Assembly (NCBI GenBank): GCA_963715025.1
Contig: CAVQQQ010000002.1
Coordinates: 620,001 to 684,000, forward strand
Source: DASSJT01 sp963715025
Lineage (GTDB): Bacteria > Actinomycetota > Actinomycetes > Actinomycetales > Dermatophilaceae
Direction of reading: 5' to 3'
DNA length: 64,000 bases
Position 1 is the first letter of the stretch. Each line of letters opens with the position of its first letter. The position numbers and the translations under genes are program-made. The notes under the pieces were generated by a model that saw nothing but the letters and a program-made list of their open reading frames with translations, had not been told where the DNA came from and made no database searches. Positions 9,009 to 17,662 of this stretch are shown piece by piece.

Positions 9009-9014
9009 TATCCT
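9009..9014 (+). promoter_or_regulatory. -10 box of a leaderless kamA promoter
   Basis: TATCCT ends 7 nt before the kamA ATG, and there is no Shine-Dalgarno sequence before that ATG. This spacing puts the transcription start at or next to the A of the ATG, the usual layout of leaderless actinobacterial mRNAs. No convincing -35 box is visible; the inverted repeat occupies the spacer region. Confidence 0.55.
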
Positions 9015-9021
9015 GCCACCC

Positions 9022-10473
9022 ATGAGCATGGTGATCGAGCAGCCCTACGCGTATCTGCGGCGCGAGCTGACCGAGCCGGACTGGACCCGGTTCCCCGGTT
9101 GGCGGCACGTGAGCGAGCAGGACTGGGCCGACGCCCAGTGGCAGCGCGCCCATTGCGTCAAGAACACGCGCCAGCTGCGCGAGCTGATGGGCGACCTTCT
9201 GACGGACGGCTTCTACGCCGACCTCGAGCGCGACCAGGCCGAGCGCGCGACCATGTCGATGCTCGTCCCACCGCAGATGCTCAACACTATGGTTGCCGCC
9301 ACGGCCGACCCGATGCCGGCAGCCGGCGAGGAGTTCACCCGGGCCTTCTACGCCGACCCGGTGCGCCGCTACATGCTCCCGGTGTTCACCGACCGCCGCG
9401 CCGACTGGCCCTCGCACCCCTTCTCTGCCCGCGACAGCCTCCACGAGCACGACATGTGGGTTGCGGAGGGCCTGACCCACCGGTACCCGACCAAAGTCCT
9501 GGCCGAGCTGCTCCCCACCTGCCCCCAGTACTGCGGGCACTGCACCCGCATGGACCTCGTCGGCAACTCGACCCCGCAGGTGGCCAAGCTCAAGCTGCAG
9601 GGCAAGCCGGTCGACCGCTACACCGCGATGCTCGGCTACTTGCAGCAGAAGCCGGCCGTCCGTGACGTGGTGGTCTCCGGCGGGGACGTGGCCAACATGC
9701 CGTGGAAGAACCTCGAGGGCTTCCTCGACAAGCTGCTCGACATCGACAACATCCGCGACATCAGGCTGGCCACCAAGGCGCTCATGGGCCTGCCGCAGCA
9801 CTGGCTCCAGGGCGACGTCGTCGAGGGTGTAGGGCGCGTCGCCGCCAAGGCCCGAACCCGCGGTGTCTCCCTGGCGATTCACACCCACGTCAACAACGCC
9901 GCGTCGATGACTCCTCTGGTCGCCAAGGCGGCGAAGGCGATGCTCGAGGCCGGGATCCGCGACGTGCGCAACCAGGGTGTCCTCATGCGCGGGGTGAACG
10001 ACAGCACCGACCAGCTGCTCGACCTCTGCTTCGCGCTCCAGGACGAGGCCTCGATCACGCCGTACTACTTCTACATGTGCGACATGATCCCGTTCAGCGA
10101 GCACTGGCGGCTCTCCCTCGCCGAGGCCCAGCACCTCCAGCACGGCATCATGGGCTACCTGCCCGGCTTCGCGACACCACGCATCGTGTGCGACGTCCCC
10201 TACGTCGGCAAGCGCTGGGTCCACCAGGTCGACAGCTACGACACCGAGAGAGGAATGTCGTTCTGGCGCAAGAACTACCGGACCTCGATCGAGGGCGAGG
10301 ACACCGAGGCGCTCTCGCGCGAGTACGTCTACTACGACCCCATCTACACGCTGCCCGAATCCGGACAGCAGTGGTGGCGCGAGCAGGGCGACCGGGTCGC
10401 AAGCCATGAGCGCGCTACTGAGGCAGCGGCCGCGAGCCGGACAGCCTCAGCGCGCGACGCGGCCCTCGTCTGA
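9022..10473 (+). CDS. kamA: Lysine 2,3-aminomutase (radical SAM, PLP)
   Basis: Converts L-lysine to beta-lysine, the first step of lysine fermentation. The 483-residue protein carries the radical SAM cluster motif CxxxCxxC as CPQYCGHCTRMDL (about residues 170-177), followed by VVVSGGDVANMPWKNLE and QGVLMRGVNDSTDQLLDL, in the family order. The motif context (CGHCTRMDL instead of the clostridial CRHCTRRR) marks it as a distinct branch of the KamA family, so lysine 2,3-aminomutase is the best call but another amino acid is possible. Neighbouring kdd and kamD support lysine. The start is the ATG at 9022, preceded by a leaderless promoter; a second ATG lies two codons in. Confidence 0.85.
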   Translation: MSMVIEQPYAYLRRELTEPDWTRFPGWRHVSEQDWADAQWQRAHCVKNTRQLRELMGDLLTDGFYADLERDQAERATMSMLVPPQMLNTMVAATADPMPAAGEEFTRAFYADPVRRYMLPVFTDRRADWPSHPFSARDSLHEHDMWVAEGLTHRYPTKVLAELLPTCPQYCGHCTRMDLVGNSTPQVAKLKLQGKPVDRYTAMLGYLQQKPAVRDVVVSGGDVANMPWKNLEGFLDKLLDIDNIRDIRLATKALMGLPQHWLQGDVVEGVGRVAAKARTRGVSLAIHTHVNNAASMTPLVAKAAKAMLEAGIRDVRNQGVLMRGVNDSTDQLLDLCFALQDEASITPYYFYMCDMIPFSEHWRLSLAEAQHLQHGIMGYLPGFATPRIVCDVPYVGKRWVHQVDSYDTERGMSFWRKNYRTSIEGEDTEALSREYVYYDPIYTLPESGQQWWREQGDRVASHERATEAAAASRTASARDAALV

Positions 10474-10493
10474 GGGCCTGAGCACCAGACGGG

Positions 10494-10527
10494 AGGTATG
10501 CCGCGGGGCCGACCCCGCGGCATACCT
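10494..10527. terminator. Perfect hairpin after kamA
   Basis: A 15-base stem (AGGTATGCCGCGGGG and its exact complement) closes a 4-base loop, 20 bases after the kamA stop. There is no T-run, as usual in high-GC actinobacteria. The right arm overlaps a TACCTT box (10523-10528) that sits 7 nt before the ybaK ATG and could be its leaderless -10 element. The arms start with the GGTATGCC word that recurs through the window. Confidence 0.65.
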
Positions 10528-10535
10528 TGTCTCCC

Positions 10536-11024
10536 ATGGCACGCAAGACCGACTCCGGCAGCACCCCTGCGACCACCGCCCTCGCTCGGGCCGGCATCGA
10601 GTTCACCGTTCACGCCTATGAGCACGACCCGCGCTCTACGTCATACGGCCAGGAGGCAGCCGAAGCCCTCGGGGTGCCTTCACAGCAAGTGTTCAAAACC
10701 CTTCTCGTGCATACCGATCGGGGTCTCGGTGTCGGCATCGTGCCCGTCGACCGCAGCCTCGACCTCAAGGCGCTGGCCGCGGCGCTGATGAGCAAGCGAG
10801 CCTCGATGGCCGATCCGCGCGCGGCGGAGCGGGCCACCGGCTATGTGCTGGGCGGCATCTCCCCCGTCGGCCAGCGGACTGCCCTCCCGACGGTGCTGGA
10901 TGCCACCGCGGAGCGCTTCGACCGGGTCTACGTCTCAGGCGGCAAGCGCGGCCTGGACATTGCACTGAGCCCCCGGGACCTGCTCCAGGTCACCGGGGGC
11001 TCAGTCGCGCGGATCAGCCGCTAG
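10536..11024 (+). CDS. ybaK: Cys-tRNA(Pro)/aminoacyl-tRNA deacylase, YbaK family
   Basis: A trans-editing enzyme that hydrolyses mischarged tRNA, mainly Cys-tRNA(Pro), released by prolyl-tRNA synthetase. The 162-residue protein is full length and shows the family features: HAYEHDPRSTSYGQEAA, ALGVPSQQVFKTLLV with the conserved lysine, and GYVLGGISPVGQRTALPTVL. The ATG at 10536 has no ribosome site and is preceded by TACCTT 7 nt upstream, suggesting a leaderless message. It converges on the HAD phosphatase with only 7 bases between stops. Confidence 0.9.
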   Translation: MARKTDSGSTPATTALARAGIEFTVHAYEHDPRSTSYGQEAAEALGVPSQQVFKTLLVHTDRGLGVGIVPVDRSLDLKALAAALMSKRASMADPRAAERATGYVLGGISPVGQRTALPTVLDATAERFDRVYVSGGKRGLDIALSPRDLLQVTGGSVARISR

Positions 11025-11031
11025 GGGGCAG

Positions 11032-12677
11032 TCACGGCAGGTAGTACGTCGGGTTGGGGAGTTTCATCGCGCGGTCGGCGTAGCCGCCCTTGAGGTCGCT
11101 GAACTGGTCGCCGAAGTTGGCGATGATCGTGTAGCCCAGGCCCTCGACGTGAGCGCGTGTGCCCGACTTGTACTGGATGGTGGGGCAGGACCCCGTGGCG
11201 GGGCAGAAGCCCACGAGGTAGTCGGGCATCGGGGTGCCGCTCACCCACTTGGTGTAGTAGTTGCTGTCGGTGAACTGCGTGTAGCCGACGTCCGCGAGGT
11301 TGGCCAGGGTGGCTGTCCGCTGGTTGGTGTTGCGGCCGGTGAGGCCGACCACCGTGCAGCCGGCCTCACCGACGGCGTTGACCAGGTCGACCATGCCGGG
11401 GGTCGCGGGGAACAGGCGGTTCTGGACCCAGTAGTCCTGGCGCGTCGGGTTGAAGACGAACTTCATGTCCGCCACCTCCATGTCATAGGTCCACAAAGTG
11501 GTGTCGTCGGCGTCGAAGACGATGGCAGGGCGCTCCCCAGCCGCGCTGTCCGCCTGGCATTGGCGCACGAGGTCGGGCCGCTGGGCCGCCGCGATGCCGG
11601 TGACCTCGGTGATGTAGGGCGAGTTCACCTTGTTGGAGAGGCCGGTGCCGGTGTCTCCGTAGTAGGCCGCGATCGTCTTCTTGACCGAGTCGATGTTGGG
11701 GATGCCCTCCCCGCCTTCGGTGAGGCCACTGGACCCGTCAGCCTCCATGGTGAAGCTCGTGCGCGGCGACAGCTGCGGCTCCACCAGACCGGGCAGGTCG
11801 GGCGAGGGGAGGTAGTAGGTGGGGTTTGGCAGCTTGAGGAAGTGGTCGGCATACCCGCCCTGGAGGTCCGACCACTGGTCGCCGACGTTCAGCACGATGT
11901 CAAAGCCCAGGGACTCGATGTGCTTGCGGGTGCCGGACTTGTACTCGACCGTGGTGCACGAAGCGGTCGCGCATGTGATGTAGTCGGGCTTGGGCGTGCC
12001 GCTCACCCACTTGGTGTAGAAGTTGTCCGCGTTGAACTCCGTGTAGCCGACGTTGGCCAGGTTGGTGAGGGTGGCTGCCTTCTGGCCGTCGTTGCGGCCG
12101 GTCAGCCCGAAGATGGCGAAGCCCATGTCGTGGGCCTCGCGGACGAAGTCGACCATGCCGGGGGTGGCGGGGAACAGGGCGTTCTGCACCCAGTAGTCCT
12201 GACGCGTCGGGTTGAAGACGAACTTCATGTCCGCCACTTCCATGTCGTACGTCCAGAGCGTGGTGTCATCCGCGTCAAGGACGATCGCGGGCGCCTTGCC
12301 CGACGCCACGGCCGCGCGGTATGCCGGGGCGAGCTTCGTGCGCTCGGCGTCCAGGATCGAGTCCATCTCGCTGATGTACGGCGAGGCGGTCTTGTTCGCG
12401 ATGCCGGTCCCGGGGTCGCCGTAGTAGCTGGCGATTGTCCTCTTGACCGAGTCGATGTTGGGGATGCCCTCCCCCCAACGGACAGGCCACTGGAGCCGTC
12501 CGGCTGCATGATGAAGCGGGTGCGTGGCGTGAGCTGGGCGTCATGCCTGCCGGAATCGGGGTCGGCTTGGGCCGGCGCGATACCCATCGCCAGTCCAGTG
12601 GCCAAACCGGTGGCCAGGACCGCTGCGAAGGACGCCCCCCGCGGGTGGCGCAGGGCTGGGGGTAGTGCCAAGTGCAT
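11032..12677 (-). pseudogene. Secreted acid phosphatase with two HAD domains, frameshifted
   Basis: The intact gene would encode about 548 residues: a signal peptide (MHLALPPALRHPRG..., cleavage near AQA-DPD) and two tandem copies of a unit of roughly 235 residues. Each copy contains PRTxF..DGSSGL, a hydrolase core DADDTTLWTYDMEVADMKF with both HAD aspartates, GLTGRN and NPTYYLP. This is the acid phosphatase branch (class B/IIIB-like) of the HAD superfamily, presumably acting outside the membrane. Comparison of copy 1 with copy 2 shows that one G is missing from the G-run at 12471-12476 (six, seven needed), so the signal peptide and the domains are in different frames. The start ATG (12677) has GAGG 6 nt upstream. 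Real decay, slippage control and sequencing error are all possible. Confidence 0.8.
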
Positions 12678-12791
12678 CGGAACCTCAGATCGGGTGGTTC
12701 GTCCCGGGTACGGGCCGCCCCGGGCGCGAGGAAAGGGGTTCGGGGATTCTGACATGCCGCGGACCCGCCTGGGGCGTTTCCGCCGAACGGG

Positions 12792-13214
12792 CTACTCCCA
12801 GGGCGTGGAGAGGACCACGGTCGTGCGCGACGCGACGTTGGCCGCCGCCCGGATCCGCGCCAAGAGGTCCTCGAGGGCACCTGGCGTGGCAACCCGCACC
12901 TTGAGGATGTAGTTCTCGTCGCCCGCCACCGAGTGGCAGGCCTCGATCTCGGTGATCGGCCGCAGCCGCTCGGGGATGTCGTCGGGCGCGGCGGGATCGA
13001 GCGGCGTCACGGAGATGAACGCGGTCAGCGGGAAGCCGAGCGACTCGTAGTCGACGATTGCTGCGTAGCTACGGATGACACCCCGCTCCTCAAGACGCCG
13101 GACCCTCTGGTGCACCGCGGAGGTGGACAGGCCCATGGCCTTGCCCAGGTCGGTATAGCTCATCCGGCCGTCATGCCGCAAAAGCTCGACGATCCGGCGG
13201 TCCAGGTCTTCCAC
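12792..13214 (-). CDS. Lrp/AsnC-family transcriptional regulator
   Basis: A 140-residue feast/famine regulator: an N-terminal winged helix-turn-helix (MEDLDRRIVELLRHDGRMSY through GLSTSAVHQRVRRLEERGVI, residues 1-50) followed by the RAM/AsnC effector domain (HSVAGDENYILKVRVATPG near residue 95). Such proteins sense amino acids and bind short palindromes. It is divergent from the exonuclease gene. Lying 3-4 kb from the lysine genes, it is a candidate regulator of the kamA-kdd operator; the effector is not visible. The start is a GTG, with AGGG about 8 nt upstream. Confidence 0.92.
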   Translation of the reverse strand: MEDLDRRIVELLRHDGRMSYTDLGKAMGLSTSAVHQRVRRLEERGVIRSYAAIVDYESLGFPLTAFISVTPLDPAAPDDIPERLRPITEIEACHSVAGDENYILKVRVATPGALEDLLARIRAAANVASRTTVVLSTPWE

Positions 13215-13262
13215 GGGAACACCCTACTGAGCCGCGTGGGTGGCGGGTGGCACCATGTGCCC

Positions 13263-14192
13263 ATGACCACCGGACGGTTGATGCTGCTCGACTCCGCCTC
13301 GCTGTACTTCCGGGCGTTCTTCGGGGTCCCAGATCAGCGCAAGAGCACAGCCGAGCCGCCGACGAACGCGGTGCGCGGCTTCCTCGACATGGTGGCCTCG
13401 CTCGTCACCGCCTTCCGGCCGACCCACCTCGTGGCCTGCTGGGACAACGACTGGCGCCCCCAGTTCCGCGTGGACGCGATCCCCACGTATAAGACCCACC
13501 GGCTCGCCGACGGGAGCCTCACGGAGGAGGAGACCCCCGAAGACCTTGCCGTGCAAGTGCCCCTGATCCGCGACGCCCTGGCTGCTCTGGGTATCAGCCG
13601 GCTGGGGGCCGATGGGTACGAAGCCGACGACGTGATCGGGACGCTCGCCCACCGAGCCGGCGGCCGCATGCTGGTGGACGTCGTCACCGGCGACCGCGAC
13701 CTGTTCCAGCTCGTCGACGACGCGGCTGGGGTGCGCGTGGTCTATACCGCGCGTGGCGGCGTGCGCGCACCTGACCTCGTCGACCAGGCTTTCCTGGCCG
13801 AGAAGTATGCCGTGGCCACCGGCGGCGCTTACGCCGACCTGGCGGTGCTGCGGGGCGACGCCAGTGACGGGCTCCCCGGGGTGGCCGGGATCGGCGAGAA
13901 GACGGCGGCGCAGCTCATCGCGCAGTTCGGCGACCTAGCCGGCCTGCGGACCGCCCTGGCGGACGGAGATCCCCGCCTCAAGGGTGCGCAGCGGGCCCGC
14001 CTCGAGGCTGCCGCGGCCTACCTGGACGTCGCCCCGATGGTCGTTCGCGTAGCGCACGACGCGCCCGTCCCGGAGGTCGAGGCCGCCATGCCCCGGTCGG
14101 TTGCCGACCCTGTCCTGATGAGCCGGCTGGCCTCCGATTTCGGGCTCACCGGGCCGTTCAACCGCGTGCTCTCGGCCCTGCAGATCGACTGA
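13263..14192 (+). CDS. 5'-3' exonuclease (PolA N-terminal domain type)
   Basis: A stand-alone flap/5'-3' exonuclease of 309 residues, homologous to the N-terminal domain of DNA polymerase I. It has LMLLDSASLYFRAFFGVP at the start, the metal-binding GADGYEADDVIGTLA and VVTGDRDLFQLVDD, and the helix-3-turn-helix segment LRGDASDGLPGVAGIGEKTA. It probably removes flaps and RNA primers in repair and replication alongside Pol I. The ATG at 13263 is used; the preceding bases carry no clear ribosome site. Confidence 0.9.
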   Translation: MTTGRLMLLDSASLYFRAFFGVPDQRKSTAEPPTNAVRGFLDMVASLVTAFRPTHLVACWDNDWRPQFRVDAIPTYKTHRLADGSLTEEETPEDLAVQVPLIRDALAALGISRLGADGYEADDVIGTLAHRAGGRMLVDVVTGDRDLFQLVDDAAGVRVVYTARGGVRAPDLVDQAFLAEKYAVATGGAYADLAVLRGDASDGLPGVAGIGEKTAAQLIAQFGDLAGLRTALADGDPRLKGAQRARLEAAAAYLDVAPMVVRVAHDAPVPEVEAAMPRSVADPVLMSRLASDFGLTGPFNRVLSALQID

Positions 14193-14204
14193 CCGCCGTC
14201 TGCC

Positions 14205-14789
14205 TCACCGGAAGGTGTCCGCGGCCGCCTGGATGCCGGCGACGTAGTCACGCCACCACTGCGCGTCACCCAGGTCGTCGTGGTCGCGCCCGGCCTGCCC
14301 GTCCAGACCCTCGCGGAGGATGTCGGCGTGCCCTGCATGCCTGGCCGTCTCGGCGGTGACCCGGCACAGGAGGTGGCCGAACGTGGTGTGCCGCTTGTGC
14401 TCCGGCCACCAGGCCACCTCCGCCGGCGCGTCGAGCGGCAGCGCCGCGAGCGAGGCGTCACTGTGGGCCCAGGCCTCGTGGTAGAGCCCGATGAGGTGGT
14501 CGCGGCTCTCGTCGGGCTTGGCCCACATGTCGCCGTTCTCCCAGACCGAGCCGTCCTCGTCCCAGGGGAGGACCGGCCCGGGCCGCCCTGCCGAGGCGCC
14601 GAGGTAGCCCAGCTCGACGCCGGCCAGGTGCTTCACCAGCCCGAGGAGGTTGGTGCCGCTGGTCGTCAGCGGCCGCCTGATGTCGTATTCGGAGGCGCCA
14701 TCGAGCGCCCGCAGGACGCCGTCGCGACTGTCCTGGAGGTAGCGGTGCAGGTCGGCCTTGAGGCCGCTGGGGGCTGGAAGCTCGGGCAT
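14205..14789 (-). CDS. DinB-superfamily protein (DUF664-like)
   Basis: A 194-residue four-helix-bundle protein. The putative metal ligands are histidines in LVKHLAGVELGYLG (residue about 53) and in the C-terminal GHLLCRVTAETARHAGHADILRE, the usual DinB/DUF664 arrangement. Members include mycothiol-dependent thiol transferases and hydrolases in actinobacteria, so a thiol-dependent detoxification role is plausible; the substrate is unknown. It is convergent with the exonuclease, 12 bases apart. Confidence 0.82.
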   Translation of the reverse strand: MPELPAPSGLKADLHRYLQDSRDGVLRALDGASEYDIRRPLTTSGTNLLGLVKHLAGVELGYLGASAGRPGPVLPWDEDGSVWENGDMWAKPDESRDHLIGLYHEAWAHSDASLAALPLDAPAEVAWWPEHKRHTTFGHLLCRVTAETARHAGHADILREGLDGQAGRDHDDLGDAQWWRDYVAGIQAAADTFR

Positions 14790-14842
14790 GGCCCGACCTT
14801 AGCGGCGGCGGGCGTCAGCCGCCGTCGTCAGACCAGGTCGCG

Positions 14843-17653
14843 CTAGTCGAGGCGGTCGGCAGCAACGACTCCCCGTAGCACCGCGTCGACTGCCTTGCGC
14901 GCGTTCCGGCGCAGCTCAGTCTCGGGCGCGGCATCCGCAATCTGGCCCAGAAGGTCGACCACTTGTTTGCACCGCCGCACGAAGTCGCCCGCCGCGATGT
15001 CCTGGCCGCGCAGGACGGCATCGAGGCGCTGGCCGCTCGCCCAGCGGTGCACCATCCACGCGATGCCCGCATCGGGGCTGGCGGTCAGCGGCAGGCCCGC
15101 CTCGCGCTCGCGGTCCTCGAGGGTGCTCCACAGTCGCACCATCTCCCTGACGGCCTCAGCAACGTCGTCGTTCGGCATCCGAGGCGAGAGCTCGGTCTCC
15201 TCGCCGCGGGGCTCATGGATCAGCGCCGAAACGCAGGCGGCCAGAGATGCCGAGTCCAGTCGCCTCCACGTCCCGGCCCGCAGGCACTCGGCCGCGAGGA
15301 GGTCCTTCTCCGTGTAGAGGCGGCGCAGCCGCTGACCTCGATCGGTCACCGCCGCACCGTCCTCGTCGAGGTAGCCCAAGTCGACCAGGAGTGCGCAGAT
15401 GCGGTCGAACGTCTTGGCCACCGAATTCGTGCGTCCCTCGACCTTGCGCTGCAGCGCCACGGTCTCGCGCTTGAGACGCCACCACCGCTCGGCCCAGCGG
15501 GCATGCTGCTCTCGCTCCGGACACTGGTGACACGGATGCGCCTTGAGCCGGCGGCGAAGGTCCTCAACCCGCCCGTCACTGCCGGCCGCGGCCTCGGCTG
15601 CCCGAAGCCGCGCAGGCGGCTCGTGTGGCACGGCGGTTCGCAGCGACGCGGCCAGGTCCCGGCGGGACTTGGGCGACTTCGGGTTGAAGCTCGACGGAAT
15701 CTTGACCCGCGCCAGAGCCTCGACCGGCTCGGGGACGTCGACCAGGGTGAGGCGCCGCAGCTGGCGGTCCTCGGTCACCACTGTTGGCGAAGCGGTCTCG
15801 CCCCTGTGGCCCCGCCCGGGCTGAACCACCACCGCGTAGCCAGCGCGGCGGCCAGCAGGGATCCGGATGACGTCGCCGGCCCGCAGGGTCTCGAGACTGA
15901 TCGCTGCGGCCGCGCGCCGGCTCGCGGAGCGCTTCTTGGCGCTCTCCTTCTCCAGTTGGGCAAGGTCGTTGCGCAGGGCGGCATACTCACTGAAGTCACC
16001 GAGGTGGCACTCCATCGCCTCGGCATAGCCCTGGAGCACATCCTCGTTCCTGCGCACGGTCGTGGCCAGGCCGACGACTGCGCGATCGGCCTGGAACTGA
16101 GCGAAGGACGTCTCGAGGATCTCGCGGGCCACCTCCCTGCCAACCTGTGCCACCAGGTTGACCGCCATGTTGTACGTCGGCCGGAAGCTCGATCGCAGCG
16201 GGTAGGTGCGGGTCGAGGCGAGGCCCGCGACCGCCAGCGGGTCCAGTCCGCGACTCCACTGCACCAGGGCATGCCCCTCGATGTCGATGCCACGGCGGCC
16301 GGCCCGTCCGGTGAGCTGGGTGTACTCGGCCGGAGTGATATCGGCATGGGTCTCGCCGTTGAACTTCACGAGCTTCTCGAGGACGACCGTCCGCGCGGGC
16401 ATGTTGATGCCCAGGGCAAGGGTCTCCGTCGCGAACACCGCCCGGATTCGCGCGGCGGCGAACAGCTCCTCGACGATCTCCCGGAAGAGCGGCAGCATCC
16501 CCGCGTGGTGCGCTGCGAACCCGCGGCTCAGACCGTCGATGAAGTCCCAGTAGCCGAGGACCGCCAGGTCTTCGTCAGCCAGGGGTGCGATGCGCTCCTC
16601 GACCAGGCGGCGAATTCGATCGCCCTCCCGCTCGGGAATGAGGCGTATGCCGGCGGCCAGGAGCTGCGCGACGGCCGCCTCGCAGCCCACCCGGCTGAAG
16701 ATGAACGTGATCGCCGGCAGCAGTCCCTCGCGGTCGAGCTCGCGCACGAGCTCCGCCCGCGTGGCCCCGCCCCCCGGCCGTCCGGCGCGCGCCATTCCGC
16801 GCCCGCCCGGACCACCGCCCGGCCCCCGTGGCGGGCCGCCGCCCCGGCGCCCCCCGCGCCCTCGGGACGATAGGAATCCGGCCTCCCCCGGCACGCCACG
16901 CTCGGCCCTGCGGATGGCCTCGAGGAGTTCGGGGTTCAGGCGCGATGCCATCACGCTGCGGTCCCCCGGCGCCTGGTCGCCGAACAGGTCGTACATCGAG
17001 TTGCCCACCAGCATGTGCTGCCACAGCGGGACCGGCCGGTGCTCGGTGACGATCACGGCGTGGTTGCCGCGGACCTCGGCCAGCCAGGCCCCGAACTCCT
17101 CGGCATTGGAGACCGTGGCCGAAAGGGAGACGACCTGGACGTCCTGCGGCAGGTGGATGATGACCTCCTCCCACACCGCACCGCGGAACCGGTCTGCGAG
17201 GTAGTGGACTTCGTCCATGACCACGTACCCCAGGCCGCGCAGGGTGACCGACCCGGCATACATCATGTTGCGCAGCACCTCGGTGGTCATGACGACAACC
17301 GGGGCCTCGCCGTTGATCGACGAGTCGCCGGTGAGCAGCCCGACGCGGGCGGAGCCGTGGCGCCGCACGAGGTCGGTGTACTTCTGGTTCGAGAGGGCTT
17401 TGATCGGCGTCGTGTAGAAGGCCTTGCGCCCCGTGGCGAGGGCCAGGTGCACAGCGAACTCGCCCACCACGGTCTTGCCCGCCCCGGTCGGCGCCGCGAC
17501 GAGCACGCCCTTGCCCTCCTCGACCGCCTCGCAGGCCTCGACCTGGAAGTCGTCGAGCGGGAAGTCCAGCTGCCCGGCGAAGGCACCGAGTTCAGAAGCT
17601 TCGAAGGCCGCACGGCGCGCTGCCGCCGCCAACCGCTCGGCGGGAGTGGACAT
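14843..17653 (-). CDS. Ski2-like DEVH-box RNA helicase (HelY type)
   Basis: A 936-residue ATP-dependent helicase of the Ski2/Mtr4 group. Motif I is APTGAGKT (about residue 55), the DEVH box is MDEVHYLADRFRG, motif III is SLSATVSN, and motif VI lies in QLTGRAGRRGID. A second half carries the DSHCT-type C-terminal domain (VRLWSTLEDRERE...). Between the two RecA-like domains, residues about 259-291, sits an arginine/glycine-rich linker (SSRGRGGRRGGG and similar), unusual for this family and resembling eukaryotic RGG boxes. Its role is probably RNA turnover. The start is ATG 17653, with a GTG two codons earlier; neither has a strong ribosome site. The lipid kinase gene ends 9 bases upstream. Confidence 0.88.
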   Translation of the reverse strand: MSTPAERLAAAARRAAFEASELGAFAGQLDFPLDDFQVEACEAVEEGKGVLVAAPTGAGKTVVGEFAVHLALATGRKAFYTTPIKALSNQKYTDLVRRHGSARVGLLTGDSSINGEAPVVVMTTEVLRNMMYAGSVTLRGLGYVVMDEVHYLADRFRGAVWEEVIIHLPQDVQVVSLSATVSNAEEFGAWLAEVRGNHAVIVTEHRPVPLWQHMLVGNSMYDLFGDQAPGDRSVMASRLNPELLEAIRRAERGVPGEAGFLSSRGRGGRRGGGPPRGPGGGPGGRGMARAGRPGGGATRAELVRELDREGLLPAITFIFSRVGCEAAVAQLLAAGIRLIPEREGDRIRRLVEERIAPLADEDLAVLGYWDFIDGLSRGFAAHHAGMLPLFREIVEELFAAARIRAVFATETLALGINMPARTVVLEKLVKFNGETHADITPAEYTQLTGRAGRRGIDIEGHALVQWSRGLDPLAVAGLASTRTYPLRSSFRPTYNMAVNLVAQVGREVAREILETSFAQFQADRAVVGLATTVRRNEDVLQGYAEAMECHLGDFSEYAALRNDLAQLEKESAKKRSASRRAAAAISLETLRAGDVIRIPAGRRAGYAVVVQPGRGHRGETASPTVVTEDRQLRRLTLVDVPEPVEALARVKIPSSFNPKSPKSRRDLAASLRTAVPHEPPARLRAAEAAAGSDGRVEDLRRRLKAHPCHQCPEREQHARWAERWWRLKRETVALQRKVEGRTNSVAKTFDRICALLVDLGYLDEDGAAVTDRGQRLRRLYTEKDLLAAECLRAGTWRRLDSASLAACVSALIHEPRGEETELSPRMPNDDVAEAVREMVRLWSTLEDREREAGLPLTASPDAGIAWMVHRWASGQRLDAVLRGQDIAAGDFVRRCKQVVDLLGQIADAAPETELRRNARKAVDAVLRGVVAADRLD

Positions 17654-17662
17654 GCCCACAGG

